A stretch of 64,000 bases of DNA from Amycolatopsis sp. NBC_01488 (GCF_036227105.1 NZ_CP109434.1:8838501-8902500); one strand, 5' to 3'; positions 1 to 8,632 are shown, counted from the stretch's first letter. Numbers and translations are program-made. Notes: generated by a model from the letters alone, not told the origin.

Positions 1-442
1 CCGGGCCCGCGTCCAGCTCCTTGACGATCCGGAAGGTCGACGCGCCGGTGATCTCGTCGCCGGCGCGGATCGCGGCCTGCACCGGCGCCGCGCCGCGCCA
101 CGCGGGCAGCAGCGAGAAGTGCAGGTTCACCCAGCCGAGGCGCGGGATGTCGAGGGCCGCCTGCGGCAGCAACGCACCGTAGGCGACGACCGGGCAGGCG
201 TCCGGCGCCAGCTCGGCCAGGCGGGCGAGGAAGGCCGGGTCGCCGGCGCGCGCGGGCGTCAGGACCTCGATGCCGTGCTCGTCGGCGAGGGCGCCGACCG
301 GCGAGCGGACGACGCGGCGGCCGCGCCCGGCCTGGGCATCGGGCCGGGTGACGACGGCGGCGACCTCGTGCCGGCCGGAGTCGAGCAGGGCGCGCAGCGC
401 GGGGACGGCCGGGTCGGGGGTGCCGGCGAAGACGAGCTTCAT
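1..442 (-). CDS. fmt: Methionyl-tRNA formyltransferase, 3' part missing (window edge)
   Basis: Transfers a formyl group from 10-formyl-THF to Met-tRNA for translation initiation. The visible 147 residues begin MKLVFAGTPDPAVPALRAL and contain the family signature around HFSLLPAWRGAAPVQAAI, the SLLPxxRGAAP loop of the formyltransferase fold. The ATG at 442 gives the expected N-terminus. The gene runs off the left edge, so the C-terminal tRNA-binding domain is not seen. It ends the housekeeping strand that continues with priA upstream, as in Mycobacterium. Confidence 0.96.
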   Translation of the reverse strand, partial: MKLVFAGTPDPAVPALRALLDSGRHEVAAVVTRPDAQAGRGRRVVRSPVGALADEHGIEVLTPARAGDPAFLARLAELAPDACPVVAYGALLPQAALDIPRLGWVNLHFSLLPAWRGAAPVQAAIRAGDEITGASTFRIVKELDAGP

Positions 443-661
443 CGGCTCACCCCCGATGGGGAGGGTTCAGGTGGCTGGAACATCGGGCCTGAGTCTAGAA
501 GGCCCGCTCCAGCAGGGCGCGCCGTGGTTGTCCACACCCTCGCCGTGATGTGGACACCCAGCTCCCGCGACGGGCCTTTCCCGGCCTTCCGTCGGCGACC
601 ACCGATACGCTGGACTGGGGACGCCCCCGGAGAGGGTGGGGGCTGCGTTGGGGTCTCCGGG

Positions 662-724
662 GTGTTCGAGAAGGCCGAATTCGTGCCGAAGACGCAGTGC
701 ATCCGCAGGGCGCTCGAAGCCTGA
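662..724 (+). CDS. Possible 20-residue ORF ending in a terminator hairpin
   Basis: A GTG-initiated frame encoding about 20 residues (MFEKAEFVPKTQCIRRALEA) whose third codon positions are almost all G or C, unlike the frame just upstream. Its TGA (722-724) lies in the left arm of the 720-749 hairpin, the arrangement seen where a real gene ends at its terminator. The ribosome site is weak, there is no recognisable domain, and it could be chance or the remnant of a longer gene. No function is proposed. Confidence 0.25.
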   Translation: MFEKAEFVPKTQCIRRALEA

Positions 725-749
725 GCCGGCGGTCTCCCGCCGGCTCAGG
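720..749. terminator. Bidirectional hairpin terminator
   Basis: Perfect 13-bp arms CCTGAGCCGGCGG / CCGCCGGCTCAGG with a 4-base loop, 10 bases beyond the ggt stop. There is no T-tract, as is common in actinomycetes. It would end ggt transcripts and any short plus-strand transcript. Confidence 0.75.
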
Positions 750-758
750 GCCTCCGTG

Positions 759-2558
759 CTACCAGCGCGCGGGCCACACCACCTGGGCCGCGCCGGACCC
801 GCGCCGGACCGGTTCCGCCGCCGCCAGCCAGCGGCCGTCGCGCAGGCGCTCCACGCCCGTCGCCGCGCCGATCTCCGCCGGGGCCGTCGAGAAGCCCTGA
901 CCTCTCGCCTTCAGCACCGCCGTCTCCGGCTGGTCCAGGAACTGCTGCTCCACCTGGGCCTGCGCCGAGTTCCGCTGCGACGCCCGCGGTGCCGCGATCG
1001 CGTCCTCCAGCGACAGCCCGCGGTCGAGGCGGCCGAGGATCACCTGCAGGACCGTCGTGATGATCGACGCGCCACCCGGCGAGCCGGTCGCGAAGAACGG
1101 GCGGCCGTCCTTCAGCACGATCGTCGGCGCCATCGACGAGCGCGGCCGCTTGCCCGGGCCGGGCAGGTTCGGGTCGGGCACGCCCGGCGTCACCGGCGTG
1201 AAGGAGAAGTCGGTGAGCTCGTTGTTGAGCAGGAACCCGCGGCCCGGCACGACCATGCCGCTGCCACCCTCCTGCTCGATGGTCAGCGTGTAGGCGACGA
1301 CGTTGCCCCACTTGTCGGCGACCGTCAGGTGCGTGGTGTTCTCCCCCTCGTACGGCGTCGGCGCGCCCGTGGTGCCCGCCGCGCACGGCGTCGGGTGCCG
1401 CGGGTCGGCCGGGGCGACCGGGCTGGTCGCGGCCTTGTCCTTCGAGATCAGGCACGCCCGGGTGTCGGCGAAGCGCTGGCTCAGCAGTTCCTTGGCCGGG
1501 ACGTCAATCACGGCCGGGTCGCCGATCCAGCGGTTGCGGTCGGCGAACGCGAACCGCGTCGACTCCAGGAAGTACTGCAGGTAGTCGGCCTTGCTCGCGT
1601 GCTTCAGGTCGAAGTTCTCGAGGATGTTGAGCGCTTCGCCGACCGTGAGCCCACCCGAAGACGGCGCCGGCATGCCGTAGACGTCGAGGCCCTCGTAGGT
1701 CGCGTGGGTCGGGGTGCGCTCGATGGCGCGGTAGGCGGCGATGTCCGCGGCGGTCAGCTTGCCGGGGCGCACGTTCAGCGTCGAGGCCGGATCCTTCGGC
1801 GGCTGCTGGACGGTCTTCGCGATGTCCGCGCCGATCGGGCCCTTGTAGAGGGCGTCGACGCCGTTGCGCTCGAGCTGCGCGTAGGTGTCCGCGAGGTCGG
1901 GGTTCCGGAAGACGGTCCCGGGCGACGGCGGTGCGCCGCCCGGCAGGTACAGCGACCGCGTCGAGGGGAACGCCGCGAACCGCGCGGCGTTGTTCGCGAC
2001 CTGCGTCTGGAACGTCGAGTCGACGACGAATCCCTTGCGCGCCAAGTCTTCCGCGGGCTTCAGCGACTTCGCCAGTGAGCGCGTCCCCCACTTGCGCAGC
2101 GCCTCGGACCACGTCGCGGGCGTGCCGGGCACGCCGACGCTGAGCCCGCTCGTGACAGCGTCGGCGAACGCCAGCGGCTGGCCGTTTTCGACGAAGAGGT
2201 TCGCGTCGGCGGACTTCGGCGCGGTCTCCCGGCCGTCGAGCGTGTGGACGCGGTGGGTCTTCGCGTCGTAGTAGACGAGGAACCCGCCTCCGCCGACGCC
2301 GGCGGAGAACGGGTCGGTGACGCCGAGCGCGGCGGCGACCGCGACGGCCGCGTCGACGGCGTTCCCGCCGTCGCGCAGGACCTTCGTGCCGATCGCGGTG
2401 GCGTCGGCGTCGATGCTGGCGACCGCGCCCCCGAACCCGACGGCGACCGGGGACTTCGGCGTGGGGGTGGCGGCCGTGGCGGGTCCGGCCGCGACGGTGG
2501 TGGCCAGTGCGGCGGTGGCGGCGATGACGAGGACTCGGCGGCATCTGTGCGACGGCAT
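759..2558 (-). CDS. ggt: Secreted gamma-glutamyltransferase
   Basis: Ntn-hydrolase that cleaves or transfers the gamma-glutamyl group of glutathione and related peptides outside the cell. The N-terminus MPSHRCRRVLVIAATAALATT is a signal peptide with an AxA-type cleavage region. The family hallmark NTTHLTVAD is present; the first Thr of TTH (about residue 408) is the autoprocessing site and catalytic nucleophile. The GSPGG-type oxyanion region (TGSPGGASII) follows. The length of 599 residues is normal. I chose the ATG at 2558; a TTG 36 bases upstream would only lengthen the signal peptide. It is divergent from the GH25 gene across a comparatively AT-rich stretch. Confidence 0.93.
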   Translation of the reverse strand: MPSHRCRRVLVIAATAALATTVAAGPATAATPTPKSPVAVGFGGAVASIDADATAIGTKVLRDGGNAVDAAVAVAAALGVTDPFSAGVGGGGFLVYYDAKTHRVHTLDGRETAPKSADANLFVENGQPLAFADAVTSGLSVGVPGTPATWSEALRKWGTRSLAKSLKPAEDLARKGFVVDSTFQTQVANNAARFAAFPSTRSLYLPGGAPPSPGTVFRNPDLADTYAQLERNGVDALYKGPIGADIAKTVQQPPKDPASTLNVRPGKLTAADIAAYRAIERTPTHATYEGLDVYGMPAPSSGGLTVGEALNILENFDLKHASKADYLQYFLESTRFAFADRNRWIGDPAVIDVPAKELLSQRFADTRACLISKDKAATSPVAPADPRHPTPCAAGTTGAPTPYEGENTTHLTVADKWGNVVAYTLTIEQEGGSGMVVPGRGFLLNNELTDFSFTPVTPGVPDPNLPGPGKRPRSSMAPTIVLKDGRPFFATGSPGGASIITTVLQVILGRLDRGLSLEDAIAAPRASQRNSAQAQVEQQFLDQPETAVLKARGQGFSTAPAEIGAATGVERLRDGRWLAAAEPVRRGSGAAQVVWPARW

Positions 2559-2760
2559 GCGGGCGAGTCTGCCCCTCGGGCCAGGCACCTTCAAGACACC
2601 AAAGGGCGCGTCACCCCCTTCGTCAACATTTTACGGATTTCCCCAGACTTTGAAATTGCTTCACATGGAGCAGTGACGTTGTGGTACCCGCTGTAACACA
2701 ATCATGCGGCGCGGCCTGCACACCGCGCATCGCGAGGGCAACCGAAAGGAACCACCGAAG

Positions 2761-3567
2761 ATGACTGCACCACGGAGATGGCGCCGCCTGCTCGGCGCCG
2801 CTGTGGCCGTTTCGACCTCCCTGCTGGTCGTGACCGCCACCGGCGCCTCGGCGTCACCGGACCAGGACGCGTCGGACAACCACGAGATGGGCGCGGCGAT
2901 CCGCGCCCACGACGGGGTGGGCCCGGCGGGTCTCCTGCCGGCGTCGGTGGACGCGAGCGTCCCCGGCATCGACGTCAGCTCCTACCAGGGCAACGTCAAC
3001 TGGGCGTCGTACTGGAGCGCGGGCAAGAAGTTCGCCTACGTCAAGGCGACCGAGGGCACCGGGTACCAGAACGCGTACTTCAGCCAGCAGTACACGGGCT
3101 CGTACAACGTCGGCATGATCCGCGGCGCGTACCACTACGGCCGCCCGGACACCTCGAGCGGCGCGGCCCAGGCCGACTACTTCGTCGCCCACGGCGGCGG
3201 CTGGTCGAAGGACGGCAAGACGCTCCCGGGCACGCTCGACATCGAGTGGGGCCCGGACAACGCCTGCTACGGCAAGACGCCTGCCCAGATGGTGGCGTGG
3301 ATCAAGGCGTTCAGCGACGAGTACCACGCGAAGACGACCCGCTGGCCGGTGATCTACACGGCGACGAGCTGGTGGAGCCAGTGCACCGGCAACACGGGCG
3401 ACTTCAGCTCGACGAACCCGCTGTGGGTGGCGCGGTACGCGTCGTCGGCGGGGACGCTGCCGTACAACTGGGGCTTCTACACGTTCTGGCAGTACAGCTC
3501 CTCGCCGATCGACCAGGACTCGTTCAGTGCGGACATCTCGCGCCTGAAGGTCCTCGCGACGGGCTGA
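2761..3567 (+). CDS. Secreted GH25 muramidase (lysozyme)
   Basis: Glycoside hydrolase family 25 enzyme predicted to cleave the MurNAc-GlcNAc bond of peptidoglycan. After a signal peptide (about residues 1-36, ending TGASAS) and a short linker, the GH25 barrel begins GIDVSSYQGNVNW; the paired acidic motif LDIEWGP supplies the catalytic Asp/Glu, and FWQYSSS lies near the end as in the cellosyl group. The ATG at 2761 is preceded by GAAAGGAACC. An in-frame start at 2704 would put a long hydrophilic stretch ahead of the signal peptide and is rejected. No cell-wall-binding domain is attached. The promoter region (2600-2760) is AT-richer than its surroundings. Confidence 0.93.
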   Translation: MTAPRRWRRLLGAAVAVSTSLLVVTATGASASPDQDASDNHEMGAAIRAHDGVGPAGLLPASVDASVPGIDVSSYQGNVNWASYWSAGKKFAYVKATEGTGYQNAYFSQQYTGSYNVGMIRGAYHYGRPDTSSGAAQADYFVAHGGGWSKDGKTLPGTLDIEWGPDNACYGKTPAQMVAWIKAFSDEYHAKTTRWPVIYTATSWWSQCTGNTGDFSSTNPLWVARYASSAGTLPYNWGFYTFWQYSSSPIDQDSFSADISRLKVLATG

Positions 3568-3646
3568 TCCCGACTTCCGCGGGTTACGCGGGTGGCGCGG
3601 TCGGCGGAAGACTCGACCGCGTCACCCACGCCGTGGAGGGAAACCC

Positions 3647-4993
3647 GTGCGCCTGACCGCCCTGCTCCCCCTGCTCGCCGCCGTCCCGCTCTTCGCGTTC
3701 CCCGCCGTGGCCACGGCCGCGCCCGGCTGCTTTGACCCGGCCGCGCCGCTGACCGTCGAGGAACAGCGGCTGACCGCTTCCCTGCCGGCCGGCGGGCCCG
3801 CGGTCGGACCCGAGCTGGTCCGGCTGGCGGGCCTCGACCCGTTCGTCGCCGAGGTGAAGCACGACCTCTGCGCGGCGCGCACTCCCCAGCGGGCCGAGCG
3901 CGTCGTCACGCAGGCCGGCGACCGGCTGTGGCGGACGGCCGTCGACCGCGCGCAGGGCCGCCGCCCCGACCTCGGGACGCTCGACCGGTTCGACGACCGG
4001 CCGCTGTACTGGGCACGGCTGCAGCTCAGCAGCGCGATCCGCCAGTGGACGCCGTCGTTCCCGTCGCGGCGGGATGCGCTGCTCACGGCGTTCGATCGCG
4101 GTTCGCGCGGCCTCGACGACGTCCGGTTCCCGCTCGGCAAGACGCGACGGGTGATGGTGAGCGGCTTCGACCCGTTCCAGCTCGACGGCGCGGGGCTGAC
4201 CATCTCGAACCCGGCCGGAGCGTCGGCGCTGCAGCTGGACGGGCGGGTGCTCGACACGCCGTCCGGCCCGGCCGTGGTGCAGGCGGTGAGCTTCCCGGTC
4301 GTGTGGGGCTACTTCGACCAGGGCATCGTGGAAGCGGCGTACGGCACGGCGTTGCGCGACCGCGCGCGGCGGCCGGACGTGGTGCTGACGATCAGCCAGG
4401 GCCGTCCGGGCCGCTTCGACGTCGAACGCTGGGCCGGCGCCTGGCGCGGCGGCTTCCCGGACAACAACAACGCGTCGGTGACGGGCGGGGTCCCGCCGGC
4501 CGCGGGCTGGCCGCAGCCGGACGTCCAGTTCATCGAGACGACCTTGCCGTACGCGCGGATGCTCGAGGTGACCGGCGCCTACCCGGTCAACTTCAACCAG
4601 GCGTTCTGCGTGTGGCCGGACGCCTCGCACCCGGGCACCGGGACGCCGGTGTGCCGTTCGGACGCCCCGGCGCCGGGCGAGATCGCGGCTTCGGGCGGCG
4701 GCGGGAACTACCTGTCGAACGAGTCGATGTTCCGCGCCAACCGCGTCCGCCTCGGGTTGGGCCTGACGTCGGTGGCGGGCGGTCACCTGCACACGCCGGT
4801 GCTGGGCCAGCCCGCGGATCCGGCGGCGCTGACGGACCCGGCGTTCGAGTCCCGCCGCCAAGCGATCGCGGCCGAGACGATCGCCCTGACCACCGCCGCG
4901 GCCGCCGGTCCCGGGTCACCGATCTCCTTGCCGGACACGGATTCTCCGCGCGCGGCACTGGATTCGTTGCCGGGCACGGTCCTCCCCGGCTGA
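3647..4993 (+). CDS. Secreted pyroglutamyl-peptidase-like protein (C15 fold)
   Basis: 448 residues with signal peptide MRLTALLPLLAAVPLFAFPA and a C15-like domain from about residue 165. Family elements seen: MVSGFDPFQLDG and ISNPAGASALQLDG (the GFxPF...NPS start of pyrrolidone-carboxylate peptidases), TISQGRPGRFDVERWA, and a final GGHLHTP supplying the His. At the position of the catalytic Cys (GNYLCN in classical enzymes) the sequence reads GNYLSNE, so Ser replaces Cys. It either uses Ser or is not a peptidase of this type. The GTG at 3647 follows GGAGGGAAACCC. The last ~25 residues are outside the family core and merge into the 21-bp repeat array that follows. Confidence 0.75.
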   Translation: MRLTALLPLLAAVPLFAFPAVATAAPGCFDPAAPLTVEEQRLTASLPAGGPAVGPELVRLAGLDPFVAEVKHDLCAARTPQRAERVVTQAGDRLWRTAVDRAQGRRPDLGTLDRFDDRPLYWARLQLSSAIRQWTPSFPSRRDALLTAFDRGSRGLDDVRFPLGKTRRVMVSGFDPFQLDGAGLTISNPAGASALQLDGRVLDTPSGPAVVQAVSFPVVWGYFDQGIVEAAYGTALRDRARRPDVVLTISQGRPGRFDVERWAGAWRGGFPDNNNASVTGGVPPAAGWPQPDVQFIETTLPYARMLEVTGAYPVNFNQAFCVWPDASHPGTGTPVCRSDAPAPGEIAASGGGGNYLSNESMFRANRVRLGLGLTSVAGGHLHTPVLGQPADPAALTDPAFESRRQAIAAETIALTTAAAAGPGSPISLPDTDSPRAALDSLPGTVLPG

Positions 4994-4999
4994 CGCCGT

Positions 5000-5202
5000 G
5001 ATGCCCGCCCAATCACGCGAGATGCCCGCCCAATCACACGAGATACCCCCGTGAACACACGAGTTCGCCTCCCCATCACGTGAGTTCCGGCTTCGATCAC
5101 GCGAGTGCGGTGTTTCGTACCAAGAACGGCCGTGCGGCAAGGGGAATCACTCGTGTCCCGAGAGGCATCACCTGTGACGGAAGGGGCATCACTCGTGATC
5201 GG
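5000..5202. repeat. 21-bp degenerate tandem repeat array (array 1)
   Basis: Six units in register (5000-5125) share the pattern GATGCCCGCCCAATCACGCG plus A, with best conservation in ATCACRCGAG; the sixth is badly degenerated. After a 14-base interruption three more units (5140-5202) carry ATCACTCGTG. The period is exactly 21 bases, two turns of B-DNA. It lies between the convergent ends of the pyroglutamyl-peptidase-like gene and priA. The reverse complement of the array at 31200-31409 has the same period and the same CACGCGAG core. Confidence 0.85.
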
Positions 5203-5218
5203 GGGTCGACACGGTTGG

Positions 5219-7315
5219 CTAGATGAGGTCCAGCGGGTCGAGCTGGATGCGGATCGGTTCCGTCGCCTTCTTCGCATCGCGACGGGCCGCGGCCGCGTGG
5301 ATCGACGACGACAGGGCCTTGCCCTCGCCTCGGGACACGCGGACCAGAGCCCGCTCGCGGGCGGCGTTCCCTTCTTCGTCGATCTCACCGAGGGGGACCG
5401 GACCGAGAACTTCACCGGACGAAGGCAACGGCAGGTCCGACAGAAACCCGGCCACCGCGTCCGGGCTGCCCTCGACGCTCGCCATCCGCATCGCCGGGGG
5501 GAAGCCCAGTTCGCGACGCTCCGCCAGCTCCTGACCCGCGTGCCACGCCGGGTCCCAGCGGACCAGCGCCTGGACCACCGGCATCCCCGCCTCCGCCCCG
5601 ACGATCACCCGGCCACCCGACGAAGCAGGGCGCACCAACGCAGCCGCCGCCATCCAACGGCGCAAGGTCTCCTCGCCCGCGCGCAGATCCTGTCGCCCCA
5701 GCAAAGCCCAGCCGTCCAAGAGAAGCGCCGCGCCGTAGCCGCCCTCGGCCACCGGCTCCGCCCCGGGTGTGCAGACCACGAGCGCCGGCTTGCCGGGCAC
5801 CGAAGCCAACACCTCCGCCGCGCCCGAAGTCCGGACCGGGACGCCGGGAAACGCGCGGCCCAGCTCCTCCGCCGTCCTCTTCGCGCCGACGATCACCGCG
5901 CGCAACCTCACCGAGCCGCACGCCGTGCAGCGGAACGCCGTCTCCGGGACGCCGCACCAGCGGCACGCCGGGGGCTTCGGCCGGCCGTCCACCGAGCCGC
6001 CCGGCAACGCCAACGGCCCCGCGCAGCGCCGGCAGTGCGCCGGTGTTCGGCAGTTGCCGCAGGCCAGGCCGGGCACGTACCCGCGCCGCGGGACCTGGAC
6101 CAGTGTCGGCAGGCCCGCCGCGAACGCCTGCCGCGCCGCCTCGAACGCCACCGCCGGCAACCGGGCGACGCGGGCCGCCTCGTCGCGCGCCACGTCGAAG
6201 TCCTCGCCGACCGGCGTGACGCGCGGAGCCGCGGCCCGCAGCGCAGTGCGGTCGGCCAGGACCGGCGCCGCCCAGCCCGACTCGACCAGCAGCTGCGCCT
6301 CCGCCGTCCGCGCGAAGCCCCCCACCAGCAGCGACGCCTTCGCCGCGTGCGCACGGTCCATCAGCACGTCCCGCACGTGCGGGTACGGCGCGTGCTGGTC
6401 GAGGTGCAGGTCGTCGCCGTCGTCCCAGACGACGAACAGGCCAGGGTCGTGGACCGGCGCGAACATCGCCGCGCGCGTGCCCACCACCACGCGCACCGCG
6501 CCGCGCAGCACCGCCAGCCAGCGCCGGTAGCGCTCGGCGGGCCCCAGCCCGGCAATCAGCGCCACGACGGCGTCCTCGCCGACGAGAGACGCGCACGCCT
6601 CGTGCACGCGGGTCAGGTCACGGTGGTCGGGCACCACCAGCACCGCGCCGCGGCCGGCCGCGGCCACCGTGCCCGCCGCCTCGGCGAGCCGGCGCGGCCA
6701 GTCCTCGCCCGGCAGGGCCTGCCAGACGGCGTTCGCGGGCTTCCCCTCGGCGAGGGCCTCCAGGAACGCCGGGCCACGCTGGTAGCGCGCCCAGGACTCG
6801 GTGTCCGGCGCGGCTGGAACGGCCGCGGGCGGCAGCGCGGGCTCGCCCTCGGCCTTCGCGTGCCGCGGCGGGATCGCCAGGCGCAGGACGTCGGACAGCG
6901 TGCCGCCGTAGCGGTCGGCGACCGCGCGGCAAAGCGCGTGCAGCGACGGCGGCAGCACGGGCTCCGGCGAGATGATGCGGTCGAGGAACGCCAGCTTGCT
7001 GCCGTAGTCGCTGGTCTCGCCGCGCTCGATCAGGTAGCCGTCGACGAGCTGCCCGGCGAACCGGACGCGCACCCGGCAGCCGGGCACGGCGGTCTCGTGC
7101 AGCTTCTCCGGCACGAGGTAGTCGAACGTGCGGTCCAGGTGCGCCAGCGGGATGTCGACGACGATCCGCGCGACCGGCCGCTCGGGCGCGGGTGACTGGG
7201 CACCCTTGGCCTTCTGGCCCGGCTTCGGCGGCTTCCGGGCGCGCGACGGCGCCACCTTCGGCGAAGGCGGCTTCTCCGGGAGCTCCCAGAGGGCGGCGGA
7301 CTCGGAACCAGTCAC
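5219..7315 (-). CDS. priA: Primosomal protein N' (PriA), helicase-defective actinobacterial form
   Basis: Replication-restart protein. The N-terminal DNA-binding domain (about residues 45-160, including VDIPLAHLDRTFDYLVPEKL) and the zinc-binding cysteine clusters (CGNCRTPAHCRRC, CRWCGVPETAFRCTACG, about residues 410-465) are clear. There is no Walker A GxGKT: the region reads ANAVWQALPGEDW. Known actinobacterial PriA proteins likewise lack detectable helicase motifs and are thought not to unwind DNA. The 698-residue length is normal. The GTG start at 7315 follows metK on the same strand. Confidence 0.93.
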   Translation of the reverse strand: MTGSESAALWELPEKPPSPKVAPSRARKPPKPGQKAKGAQSPAPERPVARIVVDIPLAHLDRTFDYLVPEKLHETAVPGCRVRVRFAGQLVDGYLIERGETSDYGSKLAFLDRIISPEPVLPPSLHALCRAVADRYGGTLSDVLRLAIPPRHAKAEGEPALPPAAVPAAPDTESWARYQRGPAFLEALAEGKPANAVWQALPGEDWPRRLAEAAGTVAAAGRGAVLVVPDHRDLTRVHEACASLVGEDAVVALIAGLGPAERYRRWLAVLRGAVRVVVGTRAAMFAPVHDPGLFVVWDDGDDLHLDQHAPYPHVRDVLMDRAHAAKASLLVGGFARTAEAQLLVESGWAAPVLADRTALRAAAPRVTPVGEDFDVARDEAARVARLPAVAFEAARQAFAAGLPTLVQVPRRGYVPGLACGNCRTPAHCRRCAGPLALPGGSVDGRPKPPACRWCGVPETAFRCTACGSVRLRAVIVGAKRTAEELGRAFPGVPVRTSGAAEVLASVPGKPALVVCTPGAEPVAEGGYGAALLLDGWALLGRQDLRAGEETLRRWMAAAALVRPASSGGRVIVGAEAGMPVVQALVRWDPAWHAGQELAERRELGFPPAMRMASVEGSPDAVAGFLSDLPLPSSGEVLGPVPLGEIDEEGNAARERALVRVSRGEGKALSSSIHAAAARRDAKKATEPIRIQLDPLDLI

Positions 7316-7362
7316 GCCGTGATCTCTACCAGACCCCTCCGACAGCCCCGACGCCGAACGCC

Positions 7363-7407
7363 ATGAAGGGCACCCTCATGGACAACGGCCATAAGGGTGC
7401 CCTTCAT
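7363..7407. terminator. Long palindrome between metK and priA
   Basis: Perfect 14-bp arms ATGAAGGGCACCCT / AGGGTGCCCTTCAT with a 17-base loop, 10 bases beyond the metK stop. It probably ends or attenuates metK transcripts. It resembles the palindrome at 61853-61877 in starting ATGAA and may belong to a family of dispersed intergenic palindromes. Confidence 0.65.
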
Positions 7408-7417
7408 GCCAAACGCG

Positions 7418-8632
7418 TCAGGCGCCGGCCGCGGACTTCAGGGCCTCGGCGCGGGCAGTGCTCTCCCAGGGGAGGTCCAGCTCGGGCCGGCCGAAGTGGC
7501 CGTACGCCGCCGTCGGGGCGTAGATCGGGCGGAGCAGGTCGAGGTCGCGGATGATCGCGGCCGGCCGGAGGTCGAAGACCTCGGTGATGACCTGCTGGAT
7601 CTTCGACGGGTCGACCGTCTCGGTCCCGAACGTCTCGACGAACAGGCCGACCGGGGCCGCCTTGCCGATCGCGTACGCGACCTGCACCTCGGTCCGCGAC
7701 GCCAGCCCGGCGGCGACGACGTTCTTGGCCACCCAGCGCATCGCGTACGCGGCGGACCGGTCGACCTTGGACGGGTCCTTGCCGGAGAACGCGCCGCCAC
7801 CGTGGCGGGCCATGCCGCCGTAGGTGTCGACGATGATCTTGCGGCCGGTCAGGCCCGCGTCGCCCATCGGGCCGCCGATGACGAAGCGGCCGGTCGGGTT
7901 GACCAGCAGCCGCGCGTTCGACGTGTCGATGCCCAGGCTCTCGATCTCGGGGCCGACCACGTGCTCCTTGACGTCGACGCTGAGCATCCGCTCGAGGTCG
8001 ATGCCGTCGGCGTGCTGCGAGGACACGACGACCGTGTCGAGGCGGACCGGCTGGTCGCCGGCGTACTCGATGGTCACCTGGGTCTTGCCGTCCGGGCGCA
8101 GGTACGGCAGCACGCCGTCCTTGCGGACCGCGGTCAGCCGCTTCGACAGCCGGTGCGCCAGCGCGATCGGCAGCGGCATCAGCTCGGGGGTGTCCGAGCA
8201 GGCGTAGCCGAACATCAGGCCCTGGTCGCCGGCACCCTGGCGGTTGATCTCGTCCTCGTCGGACTCGACCCGCGACTCGTACGCGGTGTCGACGCCCTGT
8301 GCGATGTCGGGCGACTGCGACCCGATCGCGACGTTGACGCCGCAGGAATTGCCGTCGAAGCCCTTGGCCGAAGAGTCGTAGCCGATCTTCAGGATGACGT
8401 CGCGGACGATCGTCGGGATGTCGGCGTACGCCTCCGTCGTCACTTCACCGGCGACGTGCACCTGGCCGGTGGTGATCAGGGTCTCGACCGCGACGCGGCT
8501 GCGAGGGTCCTTCGACAGCAAGCCGTCGAGGATCGAGTCGCTGATGGCGTCGCAAATCTTGTCGGGGTGCCCTTCGGTCACCGACTCCGAGGTGAACAAT
8601 CTGCTGGTAGACGCGGTCACGGTGGCCGTCAC
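7418..8632 (-). CDS. metK: S-adenosylmethionine synthetase
   Basis: Makes SAM from methionine and ATP. It opens with RLFTSESVTEGHPDKICDAISD (the ATP-binding signature) and has the GGGAFSGKDPSKVDRSAAY phosphate-binding loop near residue 280. 404 residues is the usual length. I chose the GTG at 8632, immediately after GGTGAGGAA; a second GTG four codons downstream is also possible. There is no SAM-riboswitch-like structure in the 81 bases separating it from coaBC upstream. It sits at the end of the rpoZ-coaBC series. Confidence 0.97.
   Translation of the reverse strand: MTATVTASTSRLFTSESVTEGHPDKICDAISDSILDGLLSKDPRSRVAVETLITTGQVHVAGEVTTEAYADIPTIVRDVILKIGYDSSAKGFDGNSCGVNVAIGSQSPDIAQGVDTAYESRVESDEDEINRQGAGDQGLMFGYACSDTPELMPLPIALAHRLSKRLTAVRKDGVLPYLRPDGKTQVTIEYAGDQPVRLDTVVVSSQHADGIDLERMLSVDVKEHVVGPEIESLGIDTSNARLLVNPTGRFVIGGPMGDAGLTGRKIIVDTYGGMARHGGGAFSGKDPSKVDRSAAYAMRWVAKNVVAAGLASRTEVQVAYAIGKAAPVGLFVETFGTETVDPSKIQQVITEVFDLRPAAIIRDLDLLRPIYAPTAAYGHFGRPELDLPWESTARAEALKSAAGA

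Larger units (their letters stand above)
443..758. other. Intergenic region between fmt and ggt
   Basis: About 315 bases between the start of fmt and the stop of ggt. It holds the upstream region of fmt, one DnaA-box-like TTGTCCACA (529-537) with no companions, a possible tiny ORF (662-724) and a strong hairpin (720-749). No conventional gene is apparent. Confidence 0.6.

Noticed and set aside
529..537. DnaA box TTGTCCACA, with similar words near 33591 and 52190
   Set aside because: Isolated copies, two of them within a hairpin or a coding sequence; no cluster, no AT-rich unwinding region and no dnaA/dnaN context.
2595..2760. c-di-AMP (ydaO) riboswitch upstream of the GH25 muramidase
   Set aside because: Such switches precede many actinomycete wall hydrolases, but the 166-base region lacks the conserved GGGGAGCC-type core and is AT-rich instead.
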